64,000 nucleotides of DNA from Methanococcoides methylutens (GTDB lineage Archaea; Halobacteriota; Methanosarcinia; Methanosarcinales; Methanosarcinaceae): NCBI RefSeq assembly GCF_000765475.1, contig NZ_JRHO01000009.1, positions 372,001 through 436,000 of the forward strand, read 5' to 3'. Under the pieces are notes generated by a model. That model worked only from the letters and a program-made list of their open reading frames with translations, made no database searches and was not told the DNA's origin. Shown here piece after piece: positions 25,994 through 35,617 of the stretch (its first letter is position 1; each line of letters opens with the position of its first letter). The translations under genes were made by a program, and so were the position numbers.

Positions 25994-26806
25994 ATGATAG
26001 AAAACGTACTATGGATTGCAGTTGCCCTGATGATATTATCCTCGATCATACCTGCAACAAGGGGAATAAAGTTCCTCACAGGTGGTGTAGGGTGGATATT
26101 CTTTTCTCTCCATTGGGCATACCAGCCGTTACATTATATTGAGATTAGTGACTATTTCAATGTAGTTCTTACCCTGGCAATTGCTGCCTTCTGCCTTTTC
26201 ATGGCACATAGTATGATACGTGAGTACAAGGGACCTTCAGAATCAGGACTTTCTCAGGATACCAATATCATTCTGATGGTTACGAGCGCAACGGCAATAG
26301 GCTCATTGTTCTACTTCCCTTTCGCGAACATTCTTTCCCTGAATCAGTGGATCATATCCAATGTGACCAATGCTACAGCTGGTTTGCTTGGACTTCTGGG
26401 TTACAATGTGGAGTCTACATGGCACATGATTACCTATAATGGTTACACCGTACAGATCATACTTGCCTGTACTGCCATCGAAAGTATTGCCCTGTTCACA
26501 GGACTGATTATCTCCATCAATGCGCCTTTCAAAAGGCTCATGTCAGCTTTCATGGTATCTGTGCCCGTAATATATATGTTGAACATCGTCAGGGATGCCT
26601 TTGTGATAGTGGCTTATGGGGACCAGTGGTTCGGAGCTGAAAGTTTTGAGATCGCCCATCATGTGGTCGCAAAGATCGGTTCAGCCATTGCACTCTTTGT
26701 GATCGCTTATGTTGTGATGCGAATATTGCCTGAACTTCTTGACATGATCGATGGGTTGTGGCAAATGACAACCCGGCAGATCAGGGACATATTGCGGAAA
26801 AGCTAA
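25994..26806 (+). CDS. artA: Archaeosortase A
   Basis: Membrane transpeptidase that processes PGF-CTERM surface proteins and allows lipid attachment. 270 residues with about eight hydrophobic segments. The exosortase/archaeosortase active-site triad is in place: C159 in LACTAIESIALF, R200 in LNIVRDAFVI, and H222/H223 in EIAHHVVAKIGSA. AAGGTG seven bases before ATG 25994 fixes the start (a TTG six bases earlier is in frame). It heads an operon with asd and pssA, the conserved link between sorting and archaetidylethanolamine-type lipids. A substrate with PGF-CTERM lies at 46055-46822. Confidence 0.96.
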   Translation: MIENVLWIAVALMILSSIIPATRGIKFLTGGVGWIFFSLHWAYQPLHYIEISDYFNVVLTLAIAAFCLFMAHSMIREYKGPSESGLSQDTNIILMVTSATAIGSLFYFPFANILSLNQWIISNVTNATAGLLGLLGYNVESTWHMITYNGYTVQIILACTAIESIALFTGLIISINAPFKRLMSAFMVSVPVIYMLNIVRDAFVIVAYGDQWFGAESFEIAHHVVAKIGSAIALFVIAYVVMRILPELLDMIDGLWQMTTRQIRDILRKS

Positions 26807-26817
26807 GGACTTCAGAA

Positions 26818-27447
26818 ATGTTAGCTAAAGATTCGACTTCATGGGTCGCTGTTGTGGGCCTGTTAGCTCTGGCGAGCACAATAGCATCCAATTTTACAGG
26901 TCTTGAATTACTTCGTTACCTGTCATATCTTGGTCTTGCTCTCTTTCTCTTTATAGTATGGTTCTTCAGGGACCCTGAAAGGACAACAAAGATATGTGAC
27001 CATTGTCTGTTCTCTGCTGCTGATGGTAAAGTAATAGATATCAGCAATGGCAAGGTCTGCGTATTCATGAACGTTCATAATGTTCATGTAAACCGTGCCC
27101 CTATCTCCGGAACCATCCGGGGCATAACTCATATAAAAGGCGGGCATATACCAGCGTTCAATAAGGATTCTGAAAGGAACGAGCGTACGATCACAGTTAT
27201 TGAAAGCAGCCACGGGGATGTGGAAGTTACTCAGATAGCTGGAGTTCTGGTTCGTAGGATAGTGTCATATTTGAAGGTGGGGGACAAGGTGGCCAGTGGA
27301 CAAAAGATCGGAATGATACGCTTTGGTTCCCGGGTCGATGTGACCATTCCATCTGATTTTGAGATATCGTGCAAGGTCGGTGACCGTGTGCATGCAGGGG
27401 AAACCATGATCGCAAAAGAAAAAGGATTCAAGAGGGAAAAACAATGA
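26818..27447 (+). CDS. asd: Archaetidylserine decarboxylase
   Basis: Converts archaetidylserine to archaetidylethanolamine. About 209 residues with an N-terminal membrane anchor and the PS-decarboxylase core FMNVHNVHVNRAP. The autocleavage site R-F-G-S-R-V-D near the C-terminus has the Gly-Ser bond that yields the pyruvoyl cofactor. ATG 26818 lies 12 bases after the artA stop; an in-frame GTG at 26758 overlapping artA is an alternative start. Its stop overlaps the pssA start in ATGA. Confidence 0.93.
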   Translation: MLAKDSTSWVAVVGLLALASTIASNFTGLELLRYLSYLGLALFLFIVWFFRDPERTTKICDHCLFSAADGKVIDISNGKVCVFMNVHNVHVNRAPISGTIRGITHIKGGHIPAFNKDSERNERTITVIESSHGDVEVTQIAGVLVRRIVSYLKVGDKVASGQKIGMIRFGSRVDVTIPSDFEISCKVGDRVHAGETMIAKEKGFKREKQ

Positions 27448-28124
27448 TGTTCAAAACCCTCCGGGTCCCGGATCTTATGACACTTGGGAATGCCCTTTTT
27501 GGTATGATGGCGATCTTCAGTGCATGCTCCGGGCATGCTGACCTTGCTTTCATACTCATCCTTTTCGCAGCTATTGCTGATGGCATGGATGGTTTTCTGG
27601 CACGTCGGATGCCTAACAGTGCTATCGGTGAGTATCTGGATTCCCTTGCAGATGCTATCTCCTTTGGTGTTGCACCTGCAGCTGCCTTATATTTTATCTA
27701 TGGTTATTCTCATCCTTACCTAATGGCCATTGGGGCATGCTTCTATCTGTTCTGTGGAATTATACGACTTGCAAGGTTCAACACAAAACAGAAAACCATC
27801 CCTGATTTTGAAGGCCTGCCTATAACCGCAGCTGCTGTAGTGATCGCTTCCTATCTGCTCATGGCAGACAGGTACGTCCATTTCTACGGAGTTATCGCAA
27901 TTATGCTGTTGCTCTCTTTGCTTATGGTAAGTGAGTATCCTTATCCTAAGTTGAGGGGGCCAAAAGCAATGGCTTTTGTAGCTATCGTATTCATTTTACC
28001 CATAGCATCTTACATTGTATTGCCTGCATATCTTCCAATATTCTCAACAGCAATGTTCCTGCTTCTATTACTTTATCTTGAGTCTCCTATTATGAGGGTT
28101 CCAAGAAAGTATTATGAGGACTAA
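27444..28124 (+). CDS. pssA: Archaetidylserine synthase (CDP-alcohol phosphatidyltransferase)
   Basis: Integral membrane enzyme of 226 residues that joins CDP-archaeol and serine. The family signature D-G-x2-A-R-x8-G-x3-D-x3-D is complete in DGFLARRMPNSAIGEYLDSL followed by ADAISFG. Several hydrophobic helices follow. Translation is coupled to asd by the four-base ATGA overlap. With asd it supplies amino-headgroup lipids, which are the suggested attachment partners for archaeosortase substrates. Confidence 0.94.
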   Translation: MMFKTLRVPDLMTLGNALFGMMAIFSACSGHADLAFILILFAAIADGMDGFLARRMPNSAIGEYLDSLADAISFGVAPAAALYFIYGYSHPYLMAIGACFYLFCGIIRLARFNTKQKTIPDFEGLPITAAAVVIASYLLMADRYVHFYGVIAIMLLLSLLMVSEYPYPKLRGPKAMAFVAIVFILPIASYIVLPAYLPIFSTAMFLLLLLYLESPIMRVPRKYYED

Positions 28125-28156
28125 TGGGGCTTGAGTAGGAATCTAAAATAGGGGTA

Positions 28157-28176
28157 GGGGCTTTAAGCCCCCCTTT
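28157..28176. terminator. Terminator hairpin between pssA and clpB
   Basis: GGGGCTT at 28157-28163 pairs with AAGCCCC at 28165-28171, with further C residues and then TTTT. It sits 33 bases after the pssA stop and 8 bases after the clpB stop on the other strand, so it can serve both converging transcripts. Confidence 0.75.
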
Positions 28177-28183
28177 TAATGTC

Positions 28184-30790
28184 TTATTCTTCAGCCTGAC
28201 TGGCCACTTCAACAGTTATGCCACGTTCGTTCGCATCCACAACGATCGTGCAGCCTTCGGGAGCTTTACCTTCAACGATCAGTTTTGCAACTGCTGTCTC
28301 GACCTCGTTCTGAATGACACGTTTAAGTGGTCGTGCTCCGAAAGACTCGCTGTATCCTGCATCTCCAAGATAATGCTTTGCAGCATCGGTGAGCTCAAGG
28401 CTGATCCTCTTCTCCTTGAGCCTGTGGACAAGGTCTGCAACCTTGATGTCCACTATCTGCACAATCTGGTCCTTTGTCAGCGGCCTGAAGATTGCAAGTT
28501 CATCGATACGGTTGATGAACTCCGGTCTGAAGTGTTTGGTCAGCTCGTTCTGTGCCATCTCCTGCATGCTGGCGTAGTCTTCCCCCTTCTCGAGCTTTGA
28601 GATGGCGTAGTCCACGCAGATGTTCGATGTCATGATGATCAACGTGTTCTTGAAGTTTACAGTCCTTCCGTGTGAATCTGTCAGGCGTCCGTCATCAAGT
28701 ATCTGGAGCATAACATTGAACACATCATGGTGGGCCTTTTCGATCTCATCGAACAGGACCACGGAATATGGTCTCCTGCGTACTGCTTCGGTAAGCTGCC
28801 CTCCTTCCTCATGGCCTATGTAGCCCGGCGGCGCACCGATCAGCCTTGATACGGTGTGCTTTTCCATGTATTCGGACATGTCGATGCGGATCATGTTGTT
28901 CTCATCATCGAAGAGCTCAGTTGCCAGTGCTTTGGCGAGTTCTGTCTTACCCACACCGGTAGGTCCGAGGAAAATGAAACTTCCTATTGGTCTCTTGGGG
29001 TCCTTGATGCCGGCATAGGCACGGATGACAGCGTCGGAGACAGCTTTTACTGTTTCATCCTGTCCGACCAATCTCTCATGGAGCTTGTCTTCCAGGTGGA
29101 TAAGCTTCTCACGTTCTCCTTCCATGAGCTTCGTGATCGGGATGTTTGTCCACTGGCTGACCACCTGTGCAATCTCCTCTTCGCCAACCTCTTCTTTGAG
29201 AAGCATCTCCTCCTGCTGCTCCTGAAGCTTTGCTTCCTCCTCATTATACTGGTGCTCAAGAGGTGCCAGTGTACCGTATTTCAGCTTTGATGCCTGTTCA
29301 AAGTCACCGCTGTTCTCTGCCAGCTCAAGCTGGATCTTGATCTCTTCTATTTGCTGTTTCAAAGAGCTCAGGTTTGCGATGATATCCTTTTCACCCTGCC
29401 ATTTTGCACGCATTGCATCGGACTCGGCACGGATATCTGCCAGCTCTTTCTCAAGGTCTGCCAGCCTCTCCTTTGAAACCGCATCCTTCTCTTTCTTAAG
29501 TGCTTCCCGCTCGATCTCCAGTTGCAGGATCTTTCTGTCGGCTTCGTCAAGCTCCGGTGGCTTGCTGTCTATGGATGTCCTGACCTTTGCAGCTGCTTCA
29601 TCCACAAGATCGATGGCCTTGTCCGGCAGGAACCTGTCCGAGATGTATCGGTCGCTGAGAACCGCTGCTGCCACGAGTGCTGTATCCTTTAGCCTCACTC
29701 CGTGGTGGACCTCATATCTCTCTTTCAGTCCTCTCAGGATGGAGATGGTGTTCTCTACATCCGGCTGGTCCACCAGTACAGGCAGGAATCGCCTCTCAAG
29801 AGCCGCATCCTTTTCAATGTACTTGCGATACTCATCAAGGGTCGTAGCACCAATACAGTGTAGTTCCCCTCTTGCAAGCATGGGTTTTAGCAGATTCCCT
29901 GCATCCATGGCGCCCTCTGTGGCACCCGCACCCACAATGGTGTGGAGTTCATCGATAAAGAGGATGATCTGTCCTTCGGATTCCGCAACTTCCTTTAGGA
30001 CTGCCTTGAGACGTTCCTCGAACTCTCCCCGAAACTTTGCTCCTGCGATCAGTGAACCCATGTCAAGTGCGATTATCTTCTTATCTTTCATGGCATCGGG
30101 AACATCTCGTTTTGCGATACGCAATGCAAGTCCTTCTACAATTGCGGTCTTTCCGACTCCGGCTTCTCCGATAAGGACGGGGTTGTTCTTCCTGCGCCTG
30201 GAAAGGATCTCTATGGTGTGTCTGATCTCCTGGTCCCTTCCGATCACAGGGTCAAGCTTTCCCTGTGCAGCAAGTTCGGTAAAGTCAATTCCGTATTTCT
30301 TGAGCGGTTCCATGGTGTCTTCGGGATTTTCACTTGTAATGCGTCGATTCCCCCTTAGTTCTTTTATTGCCTGTAAAGTGGCTTCAAGTGTGATCCCCGC
30401 TTCTCCAAGTATGCGATAGCTGGGACTTCCTTTTTCTTTTAGTAATGCTATGAGCAGGTGTTCAACGCTGACATATTCATCGTTCATGGAGCGGGCTTCC
30501 TTGTCAGCAGTATCGAGTACCCTGTTATATGACTGGCTTACGTACGCCTGCTCACTTCCCGGGCCTGATACCTGTGGCAATCCGGACAAATGCTCCTCTA
30601 GCTTTTGGACGATCGTTTGTGTGTCCGTGCCCATATTGTTGAGAAGTGTAGGTACAAGGCCGCTATCCTGTTCCATTAATGCAAGGAACAGATGTTCACA
30701 ATCTGTCTGCTGGTTATAGTACCTTGCAGAAATGGTGAATGATTTCTGGACAGCTTCCTGTGCTTTCTGTGTAAAACGGTTTAGATCCAT
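28184..30790 (-). CDS. clpB: ClpB disaggregase
   Basis: Protein disaggregase of 868 residues working with DnaK. Order of domains: Clp N-terminal repeats (1-145), AAA1 with Walker A GEAGVGKT near 205 and Walker B LFIDELH, the coiled-coil M domain (about 410-520), AAA2 with Walker A GPTGVGKT near 607 and Walker [11 protein letters not shown], and a C-terminal domain. The start has an ideal Shine-Dalgarno (AAGGAGGTTCAA before ATG 30790). Uncommon outside the mesophilic archaea. A winged-helix regulator is divergent from it, suggesting stress control. Confidence 0.97.
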   Translation of the reverse strand: MDLNRFTQKAQEAVQKSFTISARYYNQQTDCEHLFLALMEQDSGLVPTLLNNMGTDTQTIVQKLEEHLSGLPQVSGPGSEQAYVSQSYNRVLDTADKEARSMNDEYVSVEHLLIALLKEKGSPSYRILGEAGITLEATLQAIKELRGNRRITSENPEDTMEPLKKYGIDFTELAAQGKLDPVIGRDQEIRHTIEILSRRRKNNPVLIGEAGVGKTAIVEGLALRIAKRDVPDAMKDKKIIALDMGSLIAGAKFRGEFEERLKAVLKEVAESEGQIILFIDELHTIVGAGATEGAMDAGNLLKPMLARGELHCIGATTLDEYRKYIEKDAALERRFLPVLVDQPDVENTISILRGLKERYEVHHGVRLKDTALVAAAVLSDRYISDRFLPDKAIDLVDEAAAKVRTSIDSKPPELDEADRKILQLEIEREALKKEKDAVSKERLADLEKELADIRAESDAMRAKWQGEKDIIANLSSLKQQIEEIKIQLELAENSGDFEQASKLKYGTLAPLEHQYNEEEAKLQEQQEEMLLKEEVGEEEIAQVVSQWTNIPITKLMEGEREKLIHLEDKLHERLVGQDETVKAVSDAVIRAYAGIKDPKRPIGSFIFLGPTGVGKTELAKALATELFDDENNMIRIDMSEYMEKHTVSRLIGAPPGYIGHEEGGQLTEAVRRRPYSVVLFDEIEKAHHDVFNVMLQILDDGRLTDSHGRTVNFKNTLIIMTSNICVDYAISKLEKGEDYASMQEMAQNELTKHFRPEFINRIDELAIFRPLTKDQIVQIVDIKVADLVHRLKEKRISLELTDAAKHYLGDAGYSESFGARPLKRVIQNEVETAVAKLIVEGKAPEGCTIVVDANERGITVEVASQAEE

Positions 30791-31119
30791 TTGAACCTCC
30801 TTATGTTATGGTCATGTAATGGTTTGTTCTACTTCATGTGATCAATATATGGATTACATGCGCGTACTCAACAATGACCCAATTGCATCTTGAAGCATAC
30901 TCCCCTTGCTTACTTGATGGCATAATTGTATTTCCAGGTCACAATCGGGTATTTTTGTGAACTGCATGATTCAACACTTCAAATTGTCTGTTCTACTATT
31001 TAAGCGTTTTGCATAATATGGGGATTAATCTCGATATTATATCATTCATATTAATTTTATGGAAATCATATCCACAAAAACAATAAGGTATATATGCTTT
31101 GAACATCAAAGTATAATTG
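30791..31119. promoter_or_regulatory. Divergent promoter region of clpB and the winged-helix regulator
   Basis: 329 bases without a gene. On the minus strand an ATATATTG-type TATA box near 30845 precedes clpB by about 55 bases, leaving a short leader ending in AGGAGGT. On the plus strand TATATATG at about 31089-31096 precedes the regulator. The middle is AT-rich and I see no further element. Confidence 0.5.
31097..31111. promoter_or_regulatory. Palindromic operator candidate at the regulator promoter
   Basis: CTTTGA-ACA-TCAAAG is a perfect 6-3-6 palindrome directly downstream of the TATA box and covering the predicted transcription start. This is the classic place for an archaeal repressor to block polymerase recruitment, so autoregulation by the winged-helix protein starting at 31120 is likely. 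A single half-site CTTTGA occurs at 31603 after the TATA box of the histidine kinase gene. Confidence 0.6.
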
Positions 31120-31527
31120 ATGGCTCATCAGATCATTCTTATCAATATTGAAAAACCTGTGGAAAAAGATCTCGAGAAAGATATTCACTGGTTTTGCGAT
31201 AGCTTTGGGCTTTCCTCTGGCAGGGATGTCGAGAATATTTCCAAAAAGATAGTCATGGACCTGCTTTCAAATCTGTCTCATGATGAAGGAGTTACGTCTG
31301 AAATGCTTGCACGCTCTCTGGGTATTAATTTATCCCGGGTGAATCATCACCTTCGCAATCTTATAGGTTCTGGTCTTGTATATCGAAGAAAAAAGATGCT
31401 GTATCTTCGTGGTGGAAGCCTTAAAGCCGCGGTCTGCGAGATGAGAAAAGATTCTGAAAGGATATTCGATGAGCTGGAAAAGATCGCAGAAGATATCGAT
31501 AATGAGGTCGGCTTGAGAAGTAGATGA
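31120..31527 (+). CDS. Winged-helix (ArsR-like) transcriptional regulator
   Basis: A 135-residue DNA-binding protein. The helix-turn-helix spans about residues 60-85 (VTSEMLARSLGINLSRVNHH) and is followed by the wing L-V-Y-R-R-K-K-M-L-Y-L. The C-terminus is a charged helix likely for dimerisation. It is divergent from clpB, so heat-shock or proteotoxic-stress control is a reasonable inference, as for archaeal HSR1/Phr-type regulators, though I cannot assign it to either. ATG 31120 lies about 26 bases from the TATA box, so the message is leaderless. Confidence 0.85.
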   Translation: MAHQIILINIEKPVEKDLEKDIHWFCDSFGLSSGRDVENISKKIVMDLLSNLSHDEGVTSEMLARSLGINLSRVNHHLRNLIGSGLVYRRKKMLYLRGGSLKAAVCEMRKDSERIFDELEKIAEDIDNEVGLRSR

Positions 31528-31657
31528 GTTTTAGCTTCCTGTTTTTGATGTCTTGATTCGAATGGTTCGGCACTCTTATATATTGCATGCTTATATATTA
31601 TACTTTGAATGATTGTGGGGTACAGTTATTCATATTGGGCTTCTGGGAGGTTTTCCT

Positions 31658-32851
31658 ATCACCGCAAATGATGCATCTGGCGTAAAAGATGATCCTGACG
31701 CAGATCGGATGAGATCTTCTTCTAAAGAAAAGTTCAAGGGGGAAATTTCCGGTACTAAAGATGTGGAGAGGATGGTCAAAAGCAGAGAGTCCCTTTTAAG
31801 GAATGTTCTGGAAGCTACAGATGATGGTATATCCTTTTTTGATAACCACGGAACGATCAGGCTGACGAACAATAAATTCAGGGAGATCTGGAATATTCCT
31901 GATGAGTCTGACATTGGGAAGAACTACCTTGAGGCATTTGCCAAATATGGTGTACCTCAACTGAAAAATGCTAGTCTGGTCCTTTCAAAGATAAAGACGT
32001 TTTCAAATTCGATAGAAAGAGATTCAGATATCCTTTATTTCAAGGATGGGCGTATTTTTGAGTACCATCTTTTCCCTGTTATCACAGATGGTGTGGTCAA
32101 AGGACATGTTTGCAGTTATCGTGATATCACGATGAGGAAAAAGGTGGAGTCCGATCTTCAGGAATATGCCTGGGAACTGGAACGCTCAAATGAACTTAAG
32201 GATCTTTTCACTGATATCATACGCCATGACCTGCTGAATCCTGCAGGTCTTGTCAAAGGATTTGTTGAAATATTGCTTAAAAGGGAGTTTGATCCGGATA
32301 CTACTGGAAAACTCCTTGCTATTGAAAGAAGTAATAAAAACCTTATCGACATGATCGAATCAGCTTCCAAGCTTTCAAGGCTGGAATCTATAAGTGAACT
32401 GGAATTCAAGGAATTGAATGTTGGTGCATTTTTGAGGATGGCAATAGAGGCTCTTCGTGTTCAATTCAAAAGTAAGAATATAGTTCTTGAAAACAATGCA
32501 AATGGTATCTATAAAGCAAAAATAAGTCCGGTACTGGAAGAAGTTTTTACGAATTTACTTTCGAATGCAGTAAAATATAGTCCTGAGAACAGCAAGGTGA
32601 TTGTTGATATTCTTGACAATGGGGAAGAGTGGAAGGTAACAGTAACCGATTTCGGTGAAGGGGTTGCTGATGAGGATAAACCATACGTTTTCGAAAGGTT
32701 CAAGCGTGTTAACAAGGCTGCAGTGAAAGGAACGGGTTTGGGTCTTGCTATTGTCAAAAGGATAATTGATCTGCACGGTGGCGAAGTAGGTGTGGAAGAT
32801 AATCCTGCAGGTAATGGAAGTGTTTTCTGGGTAACTGTAAAGAAAGCCTGA
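31658..32851 (+). CDS. PAS-domain sensor histidine kinase
   Basis: Soluble sensor kinase of about 397 residues. A PAS domain (LEATDDGISFFDNHGTIRLT to VCSYRDITMRKK, about 50-160) is followed by a short coiled coil, the phosphoacceptor H-box IIRHDLLNP, and a HATPase domain with N box NLLSNAVKYSP, G1 DFGEGV and G2 GTGLGLAIVKRI. The start is uncertain. GGGAGGT at 31645-31651 points to an ATC codon at 31658; a TTG at 31613 would precede the expected transcription start, and the first ATG is 31709. No membrane segment; no adjacent receiver. Confidence 0.9.
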   Translation: MTANDASGVKDDPDADRMRSSSKEKFKGEISGTKDVERMVKSRESLLRNVLEATDDGISFFDNHGTIRLTNNKFREIWNIPDESDIGKNYLEAFAKYGVPQLKNASLVLSKIKTFSNSIERDSDILYFKDGRIFEYHLFPVITDGVVKGHVCSYRDITMRKKVESDLQEYAWELERSNELKDLFTDIIRHDLLNPAGLVKGFVEILLKREFDPDTTGKLLAIERSNKNLIDMIESASKLSRLESISELEFKELNVGAFLRMAIEALRVQFKSKNIVLENNANGIYKAKISPVLEEVFTNLLSNAVKYSPENSKVIVDILDNGEEWKVTVTDFGEGVADEDKPYVFERFKRVNKAAVKGTGLGLAIVKRIIDLHGGEVGVEDNPAGNGSVFWVTVKKA

Positions 32852-32943
32852 TATTTCCTCCTGTTCTATTGATTTCAGGTGACCGTATTAATTTTATATT
32901 TTCAGGTCAATTTCGCTGCAGCAATGATCATGGTAGGTAACAT

Positions 32944-33300
32944 ATGGCCGAAAACACAATAACCGACAGGGATAACGTCTTTTTTGAAGCTGGAATTAAA
33001 CTTGGAGCTTTGTATCATCAGTTCACTGGTTCTCCTGTGAGCCTGAGGACGGTGGAAAGTCTTGAGACTGCAATTGCCCAGAGTATCTCGGTGCAACCTT
33101 GTGTGGAGAAGATAACCGTTTCTATCGACAGGGATATGGTACGCTCAAAGCTTAATGATGAGTTTGGTTACTGTGAGCTGGAAGGTCGCATGCTCAATGT
33201 CCAGATCGATGCAAAATACGGCTCCGTAATGGCTCATGTTTCAATGGAGTTCAACAAAGAGCTGGATTATCCGTTAATGAAAATAGATAAGATCTATTGA
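32944..33300 (+). CDS. mptD: Dihydroneopterin aldolase, archaeal type MptD
   Basis: Makes 6-hydroxymethyl-dihydropterin for tetrahydromethanopterin synthesis. The 118-residue protein matches the archaeal MptD (formerly DUF381) pattern, with F-E-A-G-I-K-L-G-A-L-Y-H-Q-F-T-G-S-P-V-S near the start and the segment Q-P-C-V-E-K-I-T-V-S-I-D in the middle. GGTAGGTAACAT precedes ATG 32944. It is followed by convergent hisC after 48 bases. Confidence 0.92.
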   Translation: MAENTITDRDNVFFEAGIKLGALYHQFTGSPVSLRTVESLETAIAQSISVQPCVEKITVSIDRDMVRSKLNDEFGYCELEGRMLNVQIDAKYGSVMAHVSMEFNKELDYPLMKIDKIY

Positions 33301-33348
33301 CTGCCTTTATCAGGCAGTCAGATAGAAGGCTTTAAGGTTTTGAAGGGC

Positions 33349-34437
33349 TCAGATGGAAGAAAAGCCTTCAACTACCCTTTTGTTCTGTTCTTCTGTGCCA
33401 ATAGTTATGCGTATGAGTGAATCCCCTGCATTGGCGAAGGAAGTGCAGTCACGCACAATAATCCCTTTTTTGAGTAATTCTGTGGTAACATCACGTGCCT
33501 TGTGTGGGGCTACGTCAACAAGGACAAAGTTTGCCTGGGTGTCATATACCTTGAACGGGATATTATCCTGAAGATACTTCTTGCCCGTACGTGCCAGCTC
33601 AATGCTTTTGTTGAGGTGCTCGGTATCTGAAAGCGCAGCAACACCTGCAGCTACTGCTGTGGAGCTCACATTGAATGGAGTTGCTATCTTCATGTATTCT
33701 TCCTTGAGCCATATTGGGAGCATGCCGTATCCGATCCTCATTCCGGCAAGACCGAATGCTTTTGAGAATGTCCTTCCGACGATGATATTGTCATATTTTG
33801 GAACAAGGTGTGCGATATTCCTGTCAGAAAATTCCACGTATGCTTCATCAACGAACACGAGGGCTTCAGTTGCTTCTGCGATCCGGAGTATATCCTCTTC
33901 AGGTACTACATTGCCTGAAGGATTGTTGGGTGAGCACAGGAAGATGATCTTTGTTCGTGGTGTGATGGCATCGAGTACATTTTCAACGTCCACTGAGAAA
34001 TCCTCTTCACGCTGTACGTAAACAGGAACTGCACCGTTTGCACGTGCAGATATCTCGTAGTAGGAGAACGTTGGCGTTGTAAGGATGACCTCATCACCGC
34101 GGCTGATGACAAGTCTTGTGAGTCCGTCCAGAAGTCCGTCCATGCCGGGACCTGATGCTACAATATGGTCTGCATCTATGCCGGTGTATTCTGATATCGC
34201 TTCCACGAGCTCACGGGCATCAGCGGATGGATAAATACTGATACCCTGTGCATCTTTTATGAGTGCTTCCACTGCTTTTGGAGATGGTCCCAGGGGGTTC
34301 TCGTTAGAACCAAGCTTGATGACCGATGCAGGGTCCAGCCCGTAGGCCCTGACAATATCATCAATTGATTTGCCGGGAACATATTTTGCAATGGATGCTA
34401 TCTCTTCCTTTATCAGTTCATATCTGGGCAAGTACAT
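33349..34437 (-). CDS. hisC: Histidinol-phosphate aminotransferase
   Basis: PLP enzyme of histidine synthesis, about 362 residues from ATG 34437. The substrate loop [18 protein letters not shown], the C-S-P-N-N-P-S-G-N segment, and the PLP lysine region [18 protein letters not shown] are present. The frame is open to 34557, but that extension lies inside argD and looks non-homologous; GGTGGTGG before ATG 34437 supports the shorter form. It overlaps the argD end by 20 bases, so the two aminotransferases are co-translated. Confidence 0.94.
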   Translation of the reverse strand: MYLPRYELIKEEIASIAKYVPGKSIDDIVRAYGLDPASVIKLGSNENPLGPSPKAVEALIKDAQGISIYPSADARELVEAISEYTGIDADHIVASGPGMDGLLDGLTRLVISRGDEVILTTPTFSYYEISARANGAVPVYVQREEDFSVDVENVLDAITPRTKIIFLCSPNNPSGNVVPEEDILRIAEATEALVFVDEAYVEFSDRNIAHLVPKYDNIIVGRTFSKAFGLAGMRIGYGMLPIWLKEEYMKIATPFNVSSTAVAAGVAALSDTEHLNKSIELARTGKKYLQDNIPFKVYDTQANFVLVDVAPHKARDVTTELLKKGIIVRDCTSFANAGDSLIRITIGTEEQNKRVVEGFSSI

Positions 34438-35590
34438 CCACCACCGCGTCGATCTGTTCTTTGGTGATAACCAGAGGAGGTGCGATACGGATGACTTTCT
34501 CGGATGTACAGTTAAGGAGCACTCCGTTCTCCCTTGCAAGGTCCACAATGTCTGCACAGGGTTTGTTGATCTCCACGCCGATCATAAGACCGCGTCCGCG
34601 AACTTCCACTATGTTGTCGAGTTCAAGTGAGTTGAGCTTGTCCATGAAGTACTTGCCCATCTGTGCTGAGCGGTCCACAAGACCTTCGTCCCTGATCACA
34701 CCTATGGATGCAAGGGATGCAGCACATGCCAGTGGTCCGCCTCCGAAGGTTGCAGCATGCTGGCTCTTTCCAAAGGATATGCCATCACGTGCCACAATGG
34801 CACCCATGGGGAATCCTCCGCCGATTGCTTTTGCCATGGTCATAATGTCGGGAACTACCTTTGAATGGTCTTTACAGAACCACTTTCCTGTCCTTCCGAA
34901 ACCGGTCTGGACCTCGTCGAATATCAGGAGCATGTCTTTCTCGTCACAGATCTCACGTACCTCTTTTAGGTACTCATCTGATGGAACATTGATTCCACCT
35001 TCTCCCTGTATTGGTTCGACGATAACTGCTGCAGTATCTTTTGTTATTTCATCCCTGATCGCCTGTGCATCATTATAGGCAACGAACTTTTCACCCTGTA
35101 TAAGAGGTTCAAATGGTGTCCTGTAAATGGATTTGTGTGTAACTGTGAGGGAGCCCATTGTACGGCCGTGGAATGAGTGTTCCGCTGCGATGAACTCGGT
35201 CTTTCCTGTTGTGACCCTTGCCAGTTTCATTGCAGCCTCAACGGCTTCGGTACCGGAGTTACAGAAGAATGCACGGCCCATGTTGGTAATATTGGTAAGT
35301 TCCTCGGCAAGTTGTGCCTGCACATCGGTATAGTATATGTTTGAAACGTGTATGAGCTTCTCCGCCTGCTTGCTGATCGCTTCTACGACGCGAGGGTGGC
35401 AGTGTCCCACATTGTTCACGGCAATTCCTGCCACGCAATCAATGAACTCATTACCGTTTATGTCGCGGACAACTGAGCCTTTCCCGCTCTCAAGAGCGAT
35501 GGGCTGGCGTGTGTATGTCTGCATTACGTACTTTTCATCCTGTTCTACAATTGATTTGTAATCTTTTGATAGGGTAGTCTCTTTGGTCAT
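34418..35590 (-). CDS. argD: Acetylornithine aminotransferase
   Basis: Class III PLP aminotransferase of arginine synthesis, 390 residues. Visible landmarks are [14 protein letters not shown], the cofactor aspartate in [15 protein letters not shown], and the PLP lysine in [18 protein letters not shown] 35590 follows GAGGGATTCT; an in-frame TTG four codons upstream is less likely. Overlap with hisC indicates an amino-acid aminotransferase operon. The bactofilin-like gene lies 27 bases upstream on the same strand. Confidence 0.95.
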   Translation of the reverse strand: MTKETTLSKDYKSIVEQDEKYVMQTYTRQPIALESGKGSVVRDINGNEFIDCVAGIAVNNVGHCHPRVVEAISKQAEKLIHVSNIYYTDVQAQLAEELTNITNMGRAFFCNSGTEAVEAAMKLARVTTGKTEFIAAEHSFHGRTMGSLTVTHKSIYRTPFEPLIQGEKFVAYNDAQAIRDEITKDTAAVIVEPIQGEGGINVPSDEYLKEVREICDEKDMLLIFDEVQTGFGRTGKWFCKDHSKVVPDIMTMAKAIGGGFPMGAIVARDGISFGKSQHAATFGGGPLACAASLASIGVIRDEGLVDRSAQMGKYFMDKLNSLELDNIVEVRGRGLMIGVEINKPCADIVDLARENGVLLNCTSEKVIRIAPPLVITKEQIDAVVDVLAQI

Positions 35591-35617
35591 AGAATCCCTC
35601 AAAATTAGTTATGTTCG

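Noticed and set aside
29337-30419. 360-codon open frame on the plus strand opposite clpB
   Set aside because: Composition is serine/arginine-rich antisense of ClpB codons, with no motif; ClpB is certain on the other strand.
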